A stretch of 64,000 nucleotides of DNA from Tetmemena sp. SeJ-2015. Taxonomy: Eukaryota > Ciliophora > Spirotrichea > Sporadotrichida > Oxytrichidae. The position numbers and the translations under genes are program-made. The notes below the pieces were generated by a model. That model did not search any database and was not told where the DNA came from. It saw only the letters and a list, made by a program, of their open reading frames with translations. Each line of letters begins with the position of its first letter. Positions within the stretch are counted from its first letter, which is position 1. The stretch is taken from the NCBI GenBank assembly GCA_027382625.1, contig JAJKFJ010021226.1, forward strand, positions 1 through 64,000, written 5' to 3'. Positions 37,301 through 46,521 of this stretch are shown piece by piece.

Positions 37301-40197
37301 GTTTTATTTGTAGCATCGAAAATGAGCTTCCTATCGAAGATGGCGCTACTATTGACAAACATTTCATCTCTATACCACAGGATGTTGAGATAGTAGTTGG
37401 GAAACACAAAGAAGTTAGGCTTGTTAATCCACTTCAGCAGAGGTATGTCGAACTTTACTGCGTTAAAGTAATTTGAAGATGTGCAGTAGACCCTAAGAAA
37501 CTGATCAACAATACAACTAAAATATCTTCGGTAGCTATGTTCTCGATTCTTTGGATGATGTAGTTGAAATTGGTTGTGAGATATGGCTTGGCTATGAGAG
37601 ATGTGTCTTGATCATTTGAAAAGTAAACCTTATGGATTTTAATATTTGAGAGACTGGTCATGTCGATTTAGACCACTCCTGGAGGGGAAGAAATCGAGCA
37701 GTAGAAGTAGGTCTCTTATTCTTCGGGATTTATGTAGACTGAGATCAAGTTGTGGAAAGGAATGAACTATACCTTCTGTGATTTGTTGAGAAAACACCCC
37801 TGTGGTTTCTCGTTTTGAATCTGGTAGATATTTTAGTCCAACTGACATGTGAGCACTCCTTCGTTCTTGAACACAATAAACTTATTAATTTAATAGCTAT
37901 GACTAGGTTGCTTAGACTGATAATTTCAAAGTCTACGATGTCACTCTCTCTAAATTGCTCATCGAATAGGATGGTATTCTTTCTTCTGAAAGGATAAGCA
38001 CTCATAGGAAGTATTTGCTTGGTAACATTGTCGTGTTTCATTTGGAGTAGGTATCCCAGATTTAATCTGGATACGCACAACCTGAGTCTTTTGGTGTTGC
38101 CATCAAAGACTTGCACCATAGTCATGAACAATAAAAATAAATGGAACAGTGAGGTATTAAAAGATCTGATGATGTCATTTTTAACTTCATATGTTTCGAG
38201 TGTCTAGTATATGTATCGCATGGGGTAGTCGAAGATGGGATGCTCTTCAAATTCCAAGTAGGAGGCATACCTGACCTGGATCTCACTCTCATTCTTTTGG
38301 AAACTTTCAAAAGAAACCATCGTGTAATAAGTAATGAATATTATAGGATGAATACGAATGCTTTATCGTGAATTGCTTTTTTCTCTAAAATAACGTCTTA
38401 TTAATTAAGACTCTTAAATAATATTTGGGGTTTCAGCTAAAACATTTAAAATGGAGCCTTGAAATTTCATCGAAGAAGCTGGCCACGATACCCTTTACGG
38501 CTACAACTCCAAGTCATTGATTCTACCACACGCTTAAGCAGCGCTTTTCTTGCAGGAGGAGTCACATTACTTCATTCATAGAATGTTCGGGAAGAAAACC
38601 TCTATTATTCTCGAGCTATTAGGAGAGGGAGGAGAATTCCTGAAAATAATTCTTGAAGGGCTCAATAGATGTCTCCTTATACCTTGTACCAATCACTTCT
38701 CGCGCTAAGACAAAATGCTCTACCTTTTCCAGCTCCTTCATATGTCTGTGATCCGGGCGTTACCTCAACTGAGCATTTCTCACTACAAATGGCGATCCGA
38801 ATGGAAAATAAGAGCGGTTATCTAAATACGTTACTCGTTGCACGCAGCTATGAATTCACTTGTATCCTACTTGAGCTAATTGACGAAGTGATGGTGCGAA
38901 TAGGCGGGGTCGATGGTGCGAATTGGCGGGGTCAATGGTGCGAATTGGCGGGGTAAGTAAAAGCGTACTTTTGATTAACATCTATAATTTTTAGTGCAGA
39001 ACTCCAATTTGTTCCATTCTTCTATCTTTAGGATGACCAACTTTCCTTATAGCTCAAATTGTAGTGCAGAGTCAACACGGGAAGCAGAAAGCACTAAAAC
39101 GCTAGCCACGCCTTGCCCTGAGAATGCTATGTTAAGGGAAATGAGACAGAAAAGTCCAGATTAAGTTATAAATCAGAAGTGCAGTGAGTGAAGTCATTAA
39201 TAGAGAGCTAAAAGAGATGAACTACTAGCAGCAAGAATTCTCACTTGAATTTAAGACAATCCTAGGACTACAGATTCAAGAGCTAAACTACTCAACAAGA
39301 AATACATACTCTGGCCAATATTACTAAAATCGCAAATTAAGCTATCAAACCCCAATTACAATAAGGGCTAATAATTGCCAGTTATTTAAGCGAAAAAACG
39401 ATTCACGATAAAGCATTCGTATTCATCCTATATTAAAATAGGACAATCTGGTTCCTTGAACTATCTAATCAGACATGCTTACGCAAAATAGCAGCAACCA
39501 CTCTGTCTTATTGATGTATGTTAAGTCTTAAGATAAAAAAGATAGAATTAAAAGGAGTCACTACACTTCTAGTTTAAAATAGTGGTATCAAGCTGGATAT
39601 TAAGTTTAAGAGTAATGTTACCGAGGGCAAACTCAGTGACATCAAACTTCTTGAAGTTGAAATATCTGTCTATCATATACATCGAAGCGCTCTTGTAGAA
39701 GAACTCTTTAAGAAAAACAGTGGACCTAGGCAGTGGATCATTATGGTAGTTGAAGGTTGCATTTTGAAGCTATAAATAAAGGCTTTTCAAATTTGAATGA
39801 TGATTATAATAGATTGAGGCAAGACCCTGATAGGAATTAGTCAAGTACACTAAATCTTTGAGGCCTGTATTCTCAATTACTTAGCCACCTAGTTAGAAGT
39901 CTATTTCGTAATTGAGAAGTGATCCAGTGAAATAGTCAAATAAGTTGACAGTCATCATTTCCCCCTCTTCAATTGTAAAGCTCTCGAATTTCTTGATAAG
40001 CTAAACATTAAAATATTTGCATGGAGTGAGTTGAACTTGTTTTATAAGGTCTAATGAGTGATCTGCTTAAACTATCCTTTGCTCTCCCAGTCTTCTTATT
40101 ACAGTTTATGATAAGGCAACTTATTTTAATCGAGATGCTTTGAAGATGCAGCTGAAATGAGGGAAAACAAAGACAGCAGCGACACTATTAGCACCAT
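31390..40197 (-). CDS. very large secreted/membrane protein, ciliate-type, unidentified
   Basis: Minus-strand coding pieces run from a signal peptide (MVLIVSLLSLFSLISAAS, ATG 40,195-40,197) to TGA 31,390-31,392. The mature part is beta-rich with many Asn-x-Ser/Thr sites (KNFTLNFNASLDLTHCTYSF, about 36,840; VIDVAYVNLTFTQNNFGFFK, about 33,860). Near the C-terminus are at least two hydrophobic segments (IFICIGYLLFIFILRI, about 32,870; YILIISMLVFAGLLMLG, about 32,540), followed by a short cytoplasmic tail. The numerous AT-rich gaps are IESs, of which two very short ones were resolved. A 1.1-kb inverted-repeat element (38.34-39.43 kb) and repeat copy 5 lie between its pieces. It may be more than one gene. 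The function is unknown; a surface receptor or adhesin is a guess from topology only. Confidence 0.6.
35885..36190 (+). repeat. dispersed germline repeat, copy 5
   Basis: AATAAAGAGGGAGTAGAG at the left end as in copy 2, then AAAATTAATATGAGCTTCTT, a CTCTTGACTGAGCTCTTT block, AAAAAGTTGCAAAGATATAA, GTCCTTAGAATTTAATAGGG and GAATGGTCTTATAAT. It lies in an IES of the large minus-strand gene. Confidence 0.65.
37512..37516 (-). other. ultra-short IES, 5 bp, pointer TTGT (minus)
   Basis: ACAA (plus) at 37,508-37,511 and 37,513-37,516 with one base between. Removal joins IATEDILVV to DQFLRVYCTSSNYFNAV, correcting a frameshift between two long open stretches. Confidence 0.55.
37890..37894 (-). other. 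ultra-short IES, 5 bp, tandem pointer ATTAA (minus)
   Basis: TTAAT (plus) is duplicated at 37,885-37,889 and 37,890-37,894 with no spacer. Removing one copy joins SLSNLVIAI to NKFIVFKNEGVLTC. A one-unit slippage error is the alternative. Confidence 0.5.
38342..38373 (+). repeat. left inverted terminal repeat
   Basis: Thirty-two bases, the exact reverse complement of 39,401-39,432. Confidence 0.85.
38463..38891 (+). CDS. open frame inside the inverted-repeat element
   Basis: A frame of 142 codons between TGA codons, with four TAA (Gln) codons, containing LFLQEESHYFIHRMFGKKTS and RMFGKKTSIILELLGEGGEF. It has no clear ATG start because the upstream ATG is followed three codons later by TGA. 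A second plus-strand stretch at about 39,060-39,360 (NYQQQEFSLEFKTILGLQIQ) with one frame change may belong to the same protein. No transposase motif was recognised. Confidence 0.35.
38891..38956 (+). repeat. three tandem 22-bp units
   Basis: ATGGTGCGAATNGGCGGGGT plus two variable bases, three times in a row (38,891, 38,913, 38,935). GC-rich in an AT-rich setting, inside the inverted-repeat element. Confidence 0.8.
39401..39432 (-). repeat. right inverted terminal repeat
   Basis: Thirty-two bases, the exact reverse complement of 38,342-38,373. Confidence 0.85.
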
Positions 40198-40747
40198 TGT
40201 ATAATTTAATGGAATCATCTCTCTGTGTTATAATTTATAATATTTATCCAATTTACTCATTTTCAATAAAAAGGGATATTTACCCATCAGATTTTAGAAT
40301 CAATAAAATTTAATATATTTTATGCATAGAGCAAAATAAGATAGAGATGGGAAATGAGACTGCATCTATGAGTTGACTTGTGGCTTATTTTGTTCCTGCT
40401 TAATTTTATAAAAATGTCACCTGAGTTTACTCACCTTGGATAATAATCTGTATGGATCTTTTGTTTTTATTTTTTAGTTTGCGATTTAAAAAGTTAAAAA
40501 GATTTATTCGTTTTAGTACCAAAATCTTGCTGAAAGAAAGCTTTCTCATTCACGAAATATGCACGGCAAATATATTCTGTGTCTCTCTGCTCGTAATTTA
40601 TCAATTTAAAACTAAATCGTTTTAGAATTTAATAAATAATAAGGCTTAAAAATAGATATAATATTTTAAGAGAATAGCAAATTAGAAACACTATTTTACT
40701 GAATATCCCTCATAGTTTAAATTTGACATTAAAAGATAGATTCAGAA
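40198..40747. promoter_or_regulatory. divergent intergenic region
   Basis: 550 bp of AT-rich DNA between the start codons of the minus-strand membrane-protein gene and the plus-strand P4-ATPase. It must hold both promoters or macronuclear chromosome ends; no specific element could be identified. Confidence 0.4.
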
Positions 40748-43700
40748 ATGAAACTTTGCAAAAAGAGCTAAAATGTATCAGATACCAGAGTTAGAACTAT
40801 CCTTATCAACAGCGAAGAAGCTAACTACTCTCAATCCAAATTATAAGATAATTAAGTAGACCAAACTGAGTCGCAAAACTAGAGATAGCAAGTGTTTATC
40901 TATCCAAACAATTACATTAAAACTACCAAATACACTTGGTAAGGTTTCTTATTCTCCTAACATTCTATAGGATCACTTTCTTGCCTATGTCGTTCATCAT
41001 TCAATTCTTCAAAGTTGTGAACGTGTTCTACTTCTTCAACGGATTTAGAATAAGTTTTAACTTATTTTAGATTGTTGCAGTTCATACCATCAATTTAAAC
41101 TACCTCCCCTCTGGCAACTTACGCATCTTTAATCTTTGTAGTTGCGACTGGTATGATAAAGGAAGGTATTATAGATTACAAAAGGTATCAGACTGATAAG
41201 CAAACCAACGCTCGCAAATGCTATGTCTTCGATAGAGAATAAGCTTCTTTCGTAAAGAAGAGATGGAGGGACATCAAGGTTGGAGATCTCATCAAACTTG
41301 AAATCAATGAGCAAGTCCCAGCCGATATAGTAATTCTAGCCACTAGCGAATCAGATGGAATAGGATACTGCTCTACAGCCACTCTCGATGGGGAAAGAAC
41401 GCTTAAGAACAAATAAGCAATCACGGAGCTTTAAGAGAAATATGAAAAAATGGGAGAAAACTAATTCGCTCAGCGACTGAAGGCAAGACTAGAGTGCCAA
41501 GCACCAGATAAGAATATCTATCACTTTAGTGGAAAACTTGAGATAGAGGAACAAGCGTTCAAAATAAATAATAACTAACCATACTCACTTGAGGCACTTG
41601 AAGCTGGCTAAAAATAAAACTAACTTTACTTATCGATGAAGTAAATGCTACTGAGAGGAAGTATAGTTGCAAATACCAACAGCTTAATAGGAGTAGTGAC
41701 TTATACAGGTCGTTAGACTAAAATCATGCTTAACACAGGGTAAGTTAGATTATAATTGAATAATTTCATCTAGCGGGTACAAATTCAAGCAGTCGAGAGC
41801 AGATAAGGTTACTAACGTAGCTCTGCTTTTCTAAGTGGTGTTTCTTTTCTTTCTGATTATCTTGATGGGTTTCTTAAACTATAACTTCACTAAGACATAT
41901 TCTGAGAGCGACTACTTATTCTATGGGATTGACAATTTTGAACTCTTCTCCTTGAAGGCAGCTCTATCCTACTACCTGCTCTTCAACCAACTAATCCCAA
42001 TCGCACTTGTTATCTAGACTGAGATAGTGAAGATCTTTTAGACTGTGTGGATTGAGTACGACTACGAAATGTTTGCCTCTGCTCCTGAACAAATAGGGAT
42101 GTAGTGCAAATGCCTCAACTTCTAACTGCACGAGGATCTTGGCTCAGTTCAGCATGTATTTACAGACAAAACTGGTACACTTACCTGTAACAAACTAACT
42201 GCAAGAGCTTTCCAAATAGGAAGAAAGGAATTTGAATCTTAGTCAGAAATCAAGCTAGCTTTAAAGGTAAAGAGATATGTGGAGAGGAAGCCAGCAAAGG
42301 ATCAAAGATTGGAATAGGTTTCAATATACTTCTTATATCCTTTAATTTTACAACGATGAGAAACACAGGTATTAAGATAGAGATAGAAAGAGACTTGAAG
42401 TTACTTGAGTTTTTCTTTCTGTGTATCTGCCTCTGTAACGATGTGATAGTGATCCATAATCCTAAAACTGGAGAGTAAGAGTACCAAGGCTATTCTACTG
42501 ATGAAATCACTCTACTAAACATGGCAGCGAAGTCAGGGTATGTTATGAGTAAGAGATTAAATGACACCATACACATTTTATTTAAAAGCTGTCTGTATTA
42601 TCAAACCTTATATTACAACTTTGTTGATTGACATGGAAGACCCTGAGAGGAGAACAAAAGTGACCCACGTTTTCAAGCTAGTGGAAAGGTTTGACTTCAG
42701 CAGTGAGCGAAAGCGGATGAGTGTGATAGTAGAGTTCATGCTCAATAGCTTTCTCCCAGAAGAATAAAAGCTAACTCATGAAGGAGAGAAAGTATATATC
42801 ATGTTTACAAAAGGAGCAGATTAGATCATGTTTGATCTAGAGGCCAAGAACTAGCAGTTTTAAAGTGTTACAGATAAAATAAAAGCTCAAGTTGATATTC
42901 CAAAATTTAATACATCAAAAAATTAAATAATTTGATTTGTGAGAGCAATAAGTCTTCAATGAAGGGTCTAAGAACTCTCTGCATGGGTATGAAAGTACTT
43001 AATGAAAAGGAGTTCCTAAGTTTTAAAGAGTAGTTCAATCAGTTAAAATCTTAGATTAGCATGGCAGCAGCAGAAAGAGATAAAAAACAAAGCGAACTGA
43101 TTGAAAAGATAGAGAAGGACATCATACTGTTGGGAGCAAGTGCCCTCGAAGATCAACTTTAAGATGAAGTCCCAGAGAGCATTTACTAAATGCGCCAAGC
43201 CGGTATCAAGGTGTGGATGTTAACTCTTAATTAAGTTTAATTTGTTTAACAGGCGATAAGCAAGAAACAGCTGAGAACATTGGGCACTCTTGCAACTTGT
43301 TTTCTCGAAGCACAAATACTTTTAGAAAACATTGAATAATGCATTTATTTGAAATTAATGTGATGCTATAATCATTTGCCGAGCTAGTCCTTCATAAAAG
43401 GCGGCGGTAGTCTAATTAGTGAAGCGAAATCTGAAGTCAACTGTTTAGACTGTGTTAGCGATAGGCGATGGTTCGAATGATGTAGCTATGATTCAAGCTG
43501 CTAACATCGGCATTGGAATTTACGGACTTGAAGGATCTGAAGCTGCCTCGTCATCTGACTACGCTATTATGGAGTTCAAACACATTAGAAGACTTTTGTT
43601 CCACCATGGCATGAATATGGCTTACAAAATGAACCTGTTCATTCAGATTTTCCTCTTCAAGTCAACTATGTTTGCCATCCCTCCTCTCTTCTTCTCATTC

Positions 43701-44801
43701 TTCAATGGCTTTAGTGGACAGAAGACTTGGGAGGATGTATACTTTGTGATCTTCGCTTTCGTTGTTGCTCAGTTTGCATTATCATTCTGGAGTATTTTTG
43801 AAATCCAGTTGCCTCTTCACTCTGAGATATAACTAACATTTATCTAGTTAAGAGAGTAAGAGTTTGAAGCAGTGGACTCCTCTGATATATCTGGAGCAAA
43901 AGCTTTATGACTAGATAAACTACAAGACAACCTTAATTTGGCAATTCTACGCTTACTTCGCATCAGCAGTGCTTTTCTATTTCCCAGCTTACGGAATGGG
44001 GTATCTCACACTCACAACGCCAGAGGGAAAGGCGATCGACATGTTCGCCTGGCTTTTGTGCAGCTACATGACGATGGTAACCACTCACCACTTTTAAATG
44101 TTCGTGCTCACTTAGAACTACACCATCATCAACGCCCTCTCCTACCCATTCAGTCTGGCTTGTCTTTTGATTTGCATGGAAGTTAATAACTCTCTCAAGT
44201 CTTCCTACTAGTACAAGAATTTAAAGTATGTTGCTTTTAAAAGAATACTTGGGATAGCTTGCACTAGATAAACTTTTGGCTTTGTGTGTTGGTTGCTACC
44301 TTCATAAACGTAGCTCCCTTGTATGTCTACTAGAAGATAGCTGGGTTGACTGGTTATAGAGAGAGGATAGCAGATAAAGTGAGGCAACTGCTTTATCTTG
44401 AGCAGTAGCAAAAATTATGAAATTGAATGCGATTTCTCACTTATTTCATTTGACTTATTTTTGACGTGTAAGTAAAATACTTTCAGAATAGGAGACACTA
44501 CCCGCTCTTAGGTATACAATAAACTGAAAGCAATCAAGCACTTTATGAACAGTGGTACTCTTATCTACTAGGAGGGTGCTTCAACTTCCAGCGACAAAGA
44601 ATGGTATAATTTAGCTGTCACCTCCCCCCACTAATCAAATGGCCATTAGAATGCCATAATGAAATTCAAGGTATAGATATCGAAGACAATAAAAACCAGG
44701 GGAAGTAAAGTGATAATTGTAAGACAGAGAGCTCTATCAATTCTTTGAATGAGGATGATGAAGAAGAGGAGCTGAATGAGCAAGAAGATAACTAACCATG
44801 A
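40748..44801 (+). CDS. P4-type ATPase (phospholipid flippase), scrambled gene, main part
   Basis: Flippase landmarks appear in order: [13 protein letters not shown]; the first membrane pair ([40 protein letters not shown]); actuator motif [13 protein letters not shown] (family DGETNLK, with DGE kept); the phosphorylation site DKTGTLT (42,165); [13 protein letters not shown] and FTKGADQIM of the nucleotide domain; [40 protein letters not shown]; and the C-terminal membrane segments. The last segment ends acidic ([12 protein letters not shown]) at TGA 44,799-44,801. The residues that should lie between [14 protein letters not shown] and the [20 protein letters not shown] block are missing at that point and are found downstream at 44,798-45,212, so MDS order is permuted. 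Two introns and four IESs resolve cleanly; frame changes near 42,250 and 44,250 and in the tail remain open. The enzyme would move phospholipids to the cytosolic leaflet. A beta (CDC50) subunit is not in the window. Confidence 0.9.
40939..40970 (+). other. intron, 32 nt
   Basis: GTAAGG...CTATAG. Splicing joins KTTKYTW to [12 protein letters not shown]. Confidence 0.88.
41050..41071 (+). other. IES, 22 bp, pointer TTTAGA
   Basis: TTTAGA at 41,044-41,049 and 41,066-41,071. Removal joins VFYFFNGFR to [13 protein letters not shown], the normal flippase sequence. The insert has no GT start. Confidence 0.92.
41740..41773 (+). other. intron, 34 nt
   Basis: GTAAGT...ATCTAG. Splicing joins TKIMLNTG to [14 protein letters not shown]. 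Confidence 0.9.
42577..42634 (+). other. IES, 58 bp, pointer ACAT
   Basis: ACAT at 42,573-42,576 and 42,631-42,634. Removal joins RLNDTIH to [20 protein letters not shown] in frame. Confidence 0.8.
42919..42959 (+). other. IES, 41 bp, pointer TCAA
   Basis: TCAA at 42,915-42,918 and 42,956-42,959. Removal joins VDIPKFNTS to [14 protein letters not shown]. Confidence 0.85.
43225..43250 (+). other. IES, 26 bp, pointer TTAAC
   Basis: TTAAC at 43,220-43,224 and 43,246-43,250. Removal restores [17 protein letters not shown], one of the most conserved flippase stretches. Confidence 0.93.
43357..43368 (+). other. scrambling pointer, 5' end of C-terminal MDS
   Basis: AATGTGATGCTA, identical to 45,201-45,212; bases on both sides differ. 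It marks where the C-terminal segment must be joined to the displaced MDS, giving [16 protein letters not shown]. Confidence 0.9.
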
Positions 44802-45212
44802 TCTCCAGACTCAATGACTAGCAAGCTGAAGGACTGCTCGAAAAGAATCTTTCACTTAAATTTGCCACAGCCAATTTAAGATCAGCACTAAATCAAGAAA
44901 TTAGCGAATATGGCTCCTCAACTAAGCGAACTGAAGTCTTTAAGGATGATCCATTATCGTAACTTACCGAATAATAGGCGCAAAGGGTGATGCTTAGAGA
45001 AAGAGAGATCAGCTTTATCAATTCAGAAATATAAACATTAGCAATCTAGCACAAGATCAAAGCCCAAAGTGAAAGTAAAAGCGACAACCAGTAAGATAAA
45101 ACTACTCTGGTTGACTATGGAGTGGTGATTTAGGGGCAGGCATTTGCGGTGATTTAGAACGATGAAGAATTGAAGAAACTGTTCTTGGAAGTGACCTCCA
45201 AATGTGATGCTA
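44798..45212 (+). CDS. displaced MDS of the P4-ATPase (end of nucleotide-binding domain)
   Basis: The frame reads ISRLNDQQAEGLLEKNLSLK ... LVDYGVVIQGQAFAVIQNDE and KKLFLEVTSKCDA. In flippases the pattern (L)-x-I-D/Q-G-x-x-L/F ... LFLEL-x-x-KC-x-A stands directly before VICCRVSPLQKA. Here it comes after the gene's stop codon, in the same orientation, and its last 12 bases equal the start of the upstream C-terminal MDS. Its own 5' junction, which should match sequence near 43,330, was not found; another MDS may intervene. Confidence 0.87.
45201..45212 (+). other. scrambling pointer, 3' end of displaced MDS
   Basis: AATGTGATGCTA, the second copy of the 12-bp pointer at 43,357-43,368. Confidence 0.9.
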
Positions 45213-45341
45213 ATAGATCGAGATAACGAAGAATGGGATTGTAAATAAATAGCTCAGCAATGAATCATCATGAAAAAATCTTAAATATGGGAATATCTCT
45301 CTAATCGGGTTAATAGGTTGCCATCAAGTCTTTACTCTCTT

Positions 45342-46283
45342 TCACTTGTTGGAGGGTCTGCTTGCGGGGTTCTGATCTCTGCCAGTCTGGGAAGCCCAGT
45401 TGCCTCTCTTGGCAGGAGAGTTAGTCTGGAATCCTTTCGATGACGTCAAATCATTCTTCTTAAGTCCGTAGGAGAGGGAAGTCTGGGAGGCGAGCATCTG
45501 TTTTCCAAACTGAGCCTCAACCTTGATTCTCTCTACGTTTTGTGCGTTCTCCATTTGCTTTCTGAGGTTGTTGAAGCGTTGGATGAGTTTGCTGTACTAG
45601 TCGTCTCTCTCCTTCTTGTCCTGGTCGAGCTCAGTGTCGCACTTCTTCTTGAGGGCGTTGAATTGTTGAGAAAGCTTTTGGATGTAGAGAGTCTCAGCAG
45701 CCACGATCTTTCTCTATCTGGCGAGATCGTACTTGTCCTGCTCCTCCTTCTCCAACTCCATCACCTTCTGCTGGACCTTGTGAGCCTCAGCATACTCCTT
45801 CTATCTGACAAGTCCGTCTTGGATTTTCTTCAAGTTTAGCAACTCAGATAGCAAGTATATAGCATAGAGATGAGGGCTTGAAGACAGTGGAGATCTTCTG
45901 CTGGAGTTCCTGTCTGTACTGATTGAGCTGCATGGTGTGTTTCTGGTCAATGCCTTGGATTTGGCGGTCGAAGTCTTGCTCCTTGGTCTGGGTCTTGGTG
46001 TCCCACTCCTCGTTGAACTGGTTGAGTTGGTTCCTCTGAGTTTCCTCCATCTCCATGCGCTCTTGGTTGTGCTTGAGCATGATCTGCTCCATCTGTCTCT
46101 GGAACTCTTGCATCTTCAGCTCCTCGATTCTTTGCTTGGCCATGTCGGCCTCCACGAAGTTGCCCTCGAGCTCACTGTTGCGTCTGTGGTCCTCAAGACA
46201 GCCAAGTAGTCTTGGAAGTTGCCTCCCTCGGGGGCTTCGATGATGCCATTAGCGCCGTCCTTTTGGGGTGTCTCCTGCGACAT
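45342..46283 (-). CDS. coiled-coil protein, about 300 aa
   Basis: After removal of two IESs a single frame runs from MSQETPQKDGANGIIEAPEG to a Ser/Asn-rich end (RDQNPASRPSNK) and TGA 45,342-45,344. The middle is a charged coiled coil: NSELEGNFVEADMAKQRIEE, LVRQKEYAEAHKVQQKVMEL and RQRKIVAAETLYIQKLSQQF. The layout resembles a coiled-coil family widespread in protists (an EADMAKQRIEELK-type helix, then KPSSELLNLKKIQ), but no name can be given safely. GC content is high for the window, suggesting strong expression (inference). It converges with the P4-ATPase gene, with 129 bp between them. Confidence 0.8.
45850..45871 (-). other. IES, 22 bp, pointer ATCT (minus)
   Basis: AGAT (plus) at 45,846-45,849 and 45,868-45,871. 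Removal joins STVFKPSS to ELLNLKKIQDGLVRQKEY. Confidence 0.88.
46196..46200 (-). other. ultra-short IES, 5 bp, pointer TG (minus)
   Basis: CA (plus) at 46,194-46,195 and 46,199-46,200. Removal joins GGNFQDYLA to EDHRRNSELEGNFVEADMA. The frame must change here; exact ends are uncertain because the pointer is only 2 bp. Confidence 0.55.
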
Positions 46284-46521
46284 TTTATATCTTTGCTGGG
46301 GAATAAATAAAAAATATTTAATAAACAATTAACTGCACCAGACTTCCCCACTCACTATTAACTAATTCAAATGGCCACTTACTCGCCCTATCACTCTCGA
46401 ATAAGTGCACTCAAGAAGAGGAATAAAATATGAATGGTCAAATAGTTAAAAGGTAAATATAAAAAACTTATTTCAAAATTCTATTATGAATTTATTTATT
46501 TATCTTGACTTGCTGTTGGGA

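Larger units (their letters stand above)
38342..39432. mobile_element. 1.1-kb element with perfect 32-bp inverted terminal repeats
   Basis: The 32 bases at 38,342-38,373 (starting TATAGGATGAATACG) are repeated exactly, inverted, at 39,401-39,432; similarity continues about 9 bases further inward with one mismatch. Flanks suggest a 3-bp ATT target duplication if the ends are taken one base in. ANT is the known target type of hypotrich TBE elements, but no C4A4 end is present. Inside are plus-strand open frames and three 22-bp tandem units. It lies between segments of the minus-strand membrane-protein gene, so it would have to be removed with an IES. Confidence 0.65.

Noticed and set aside
40939..40970. 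Treating GTAAG...TAG inserts as IESs
   Set aside because: They have consensus splice ends and no flanking direct repeat giving the same product; they are called introns.
43220..43250. Programmed ribosomal frameshifting as the explanation of broken frames
   Set aside because: The inserts are many, of different lengths, AT-rich and bounded by direct repeats; several contain in-frame TGA. Frameshifting would not restore the conserved protein.
43329..43354. A 26-bp excision between two GAAA repeats that would join STNTFR to [16 protein letters not shown] in frame
   Set aside because: It gives an open frame but deletes a region present in flippases, and the 12-bp pointer shared with 45,201-45,212 explains the junction better. 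Kept only as the alternative if the scrambling claim fails.
45540..46243. Plus-strand leucine-rich open frames opposite the coiled-coil gene, and similar ones at 48.5-49.6 kb
   Set aside because: They are antisense shadows of Gln/Glu/Lys-rich coiled-coil genes on the minus strand, which read as Leu/Val/Ser-rich on the other strand.
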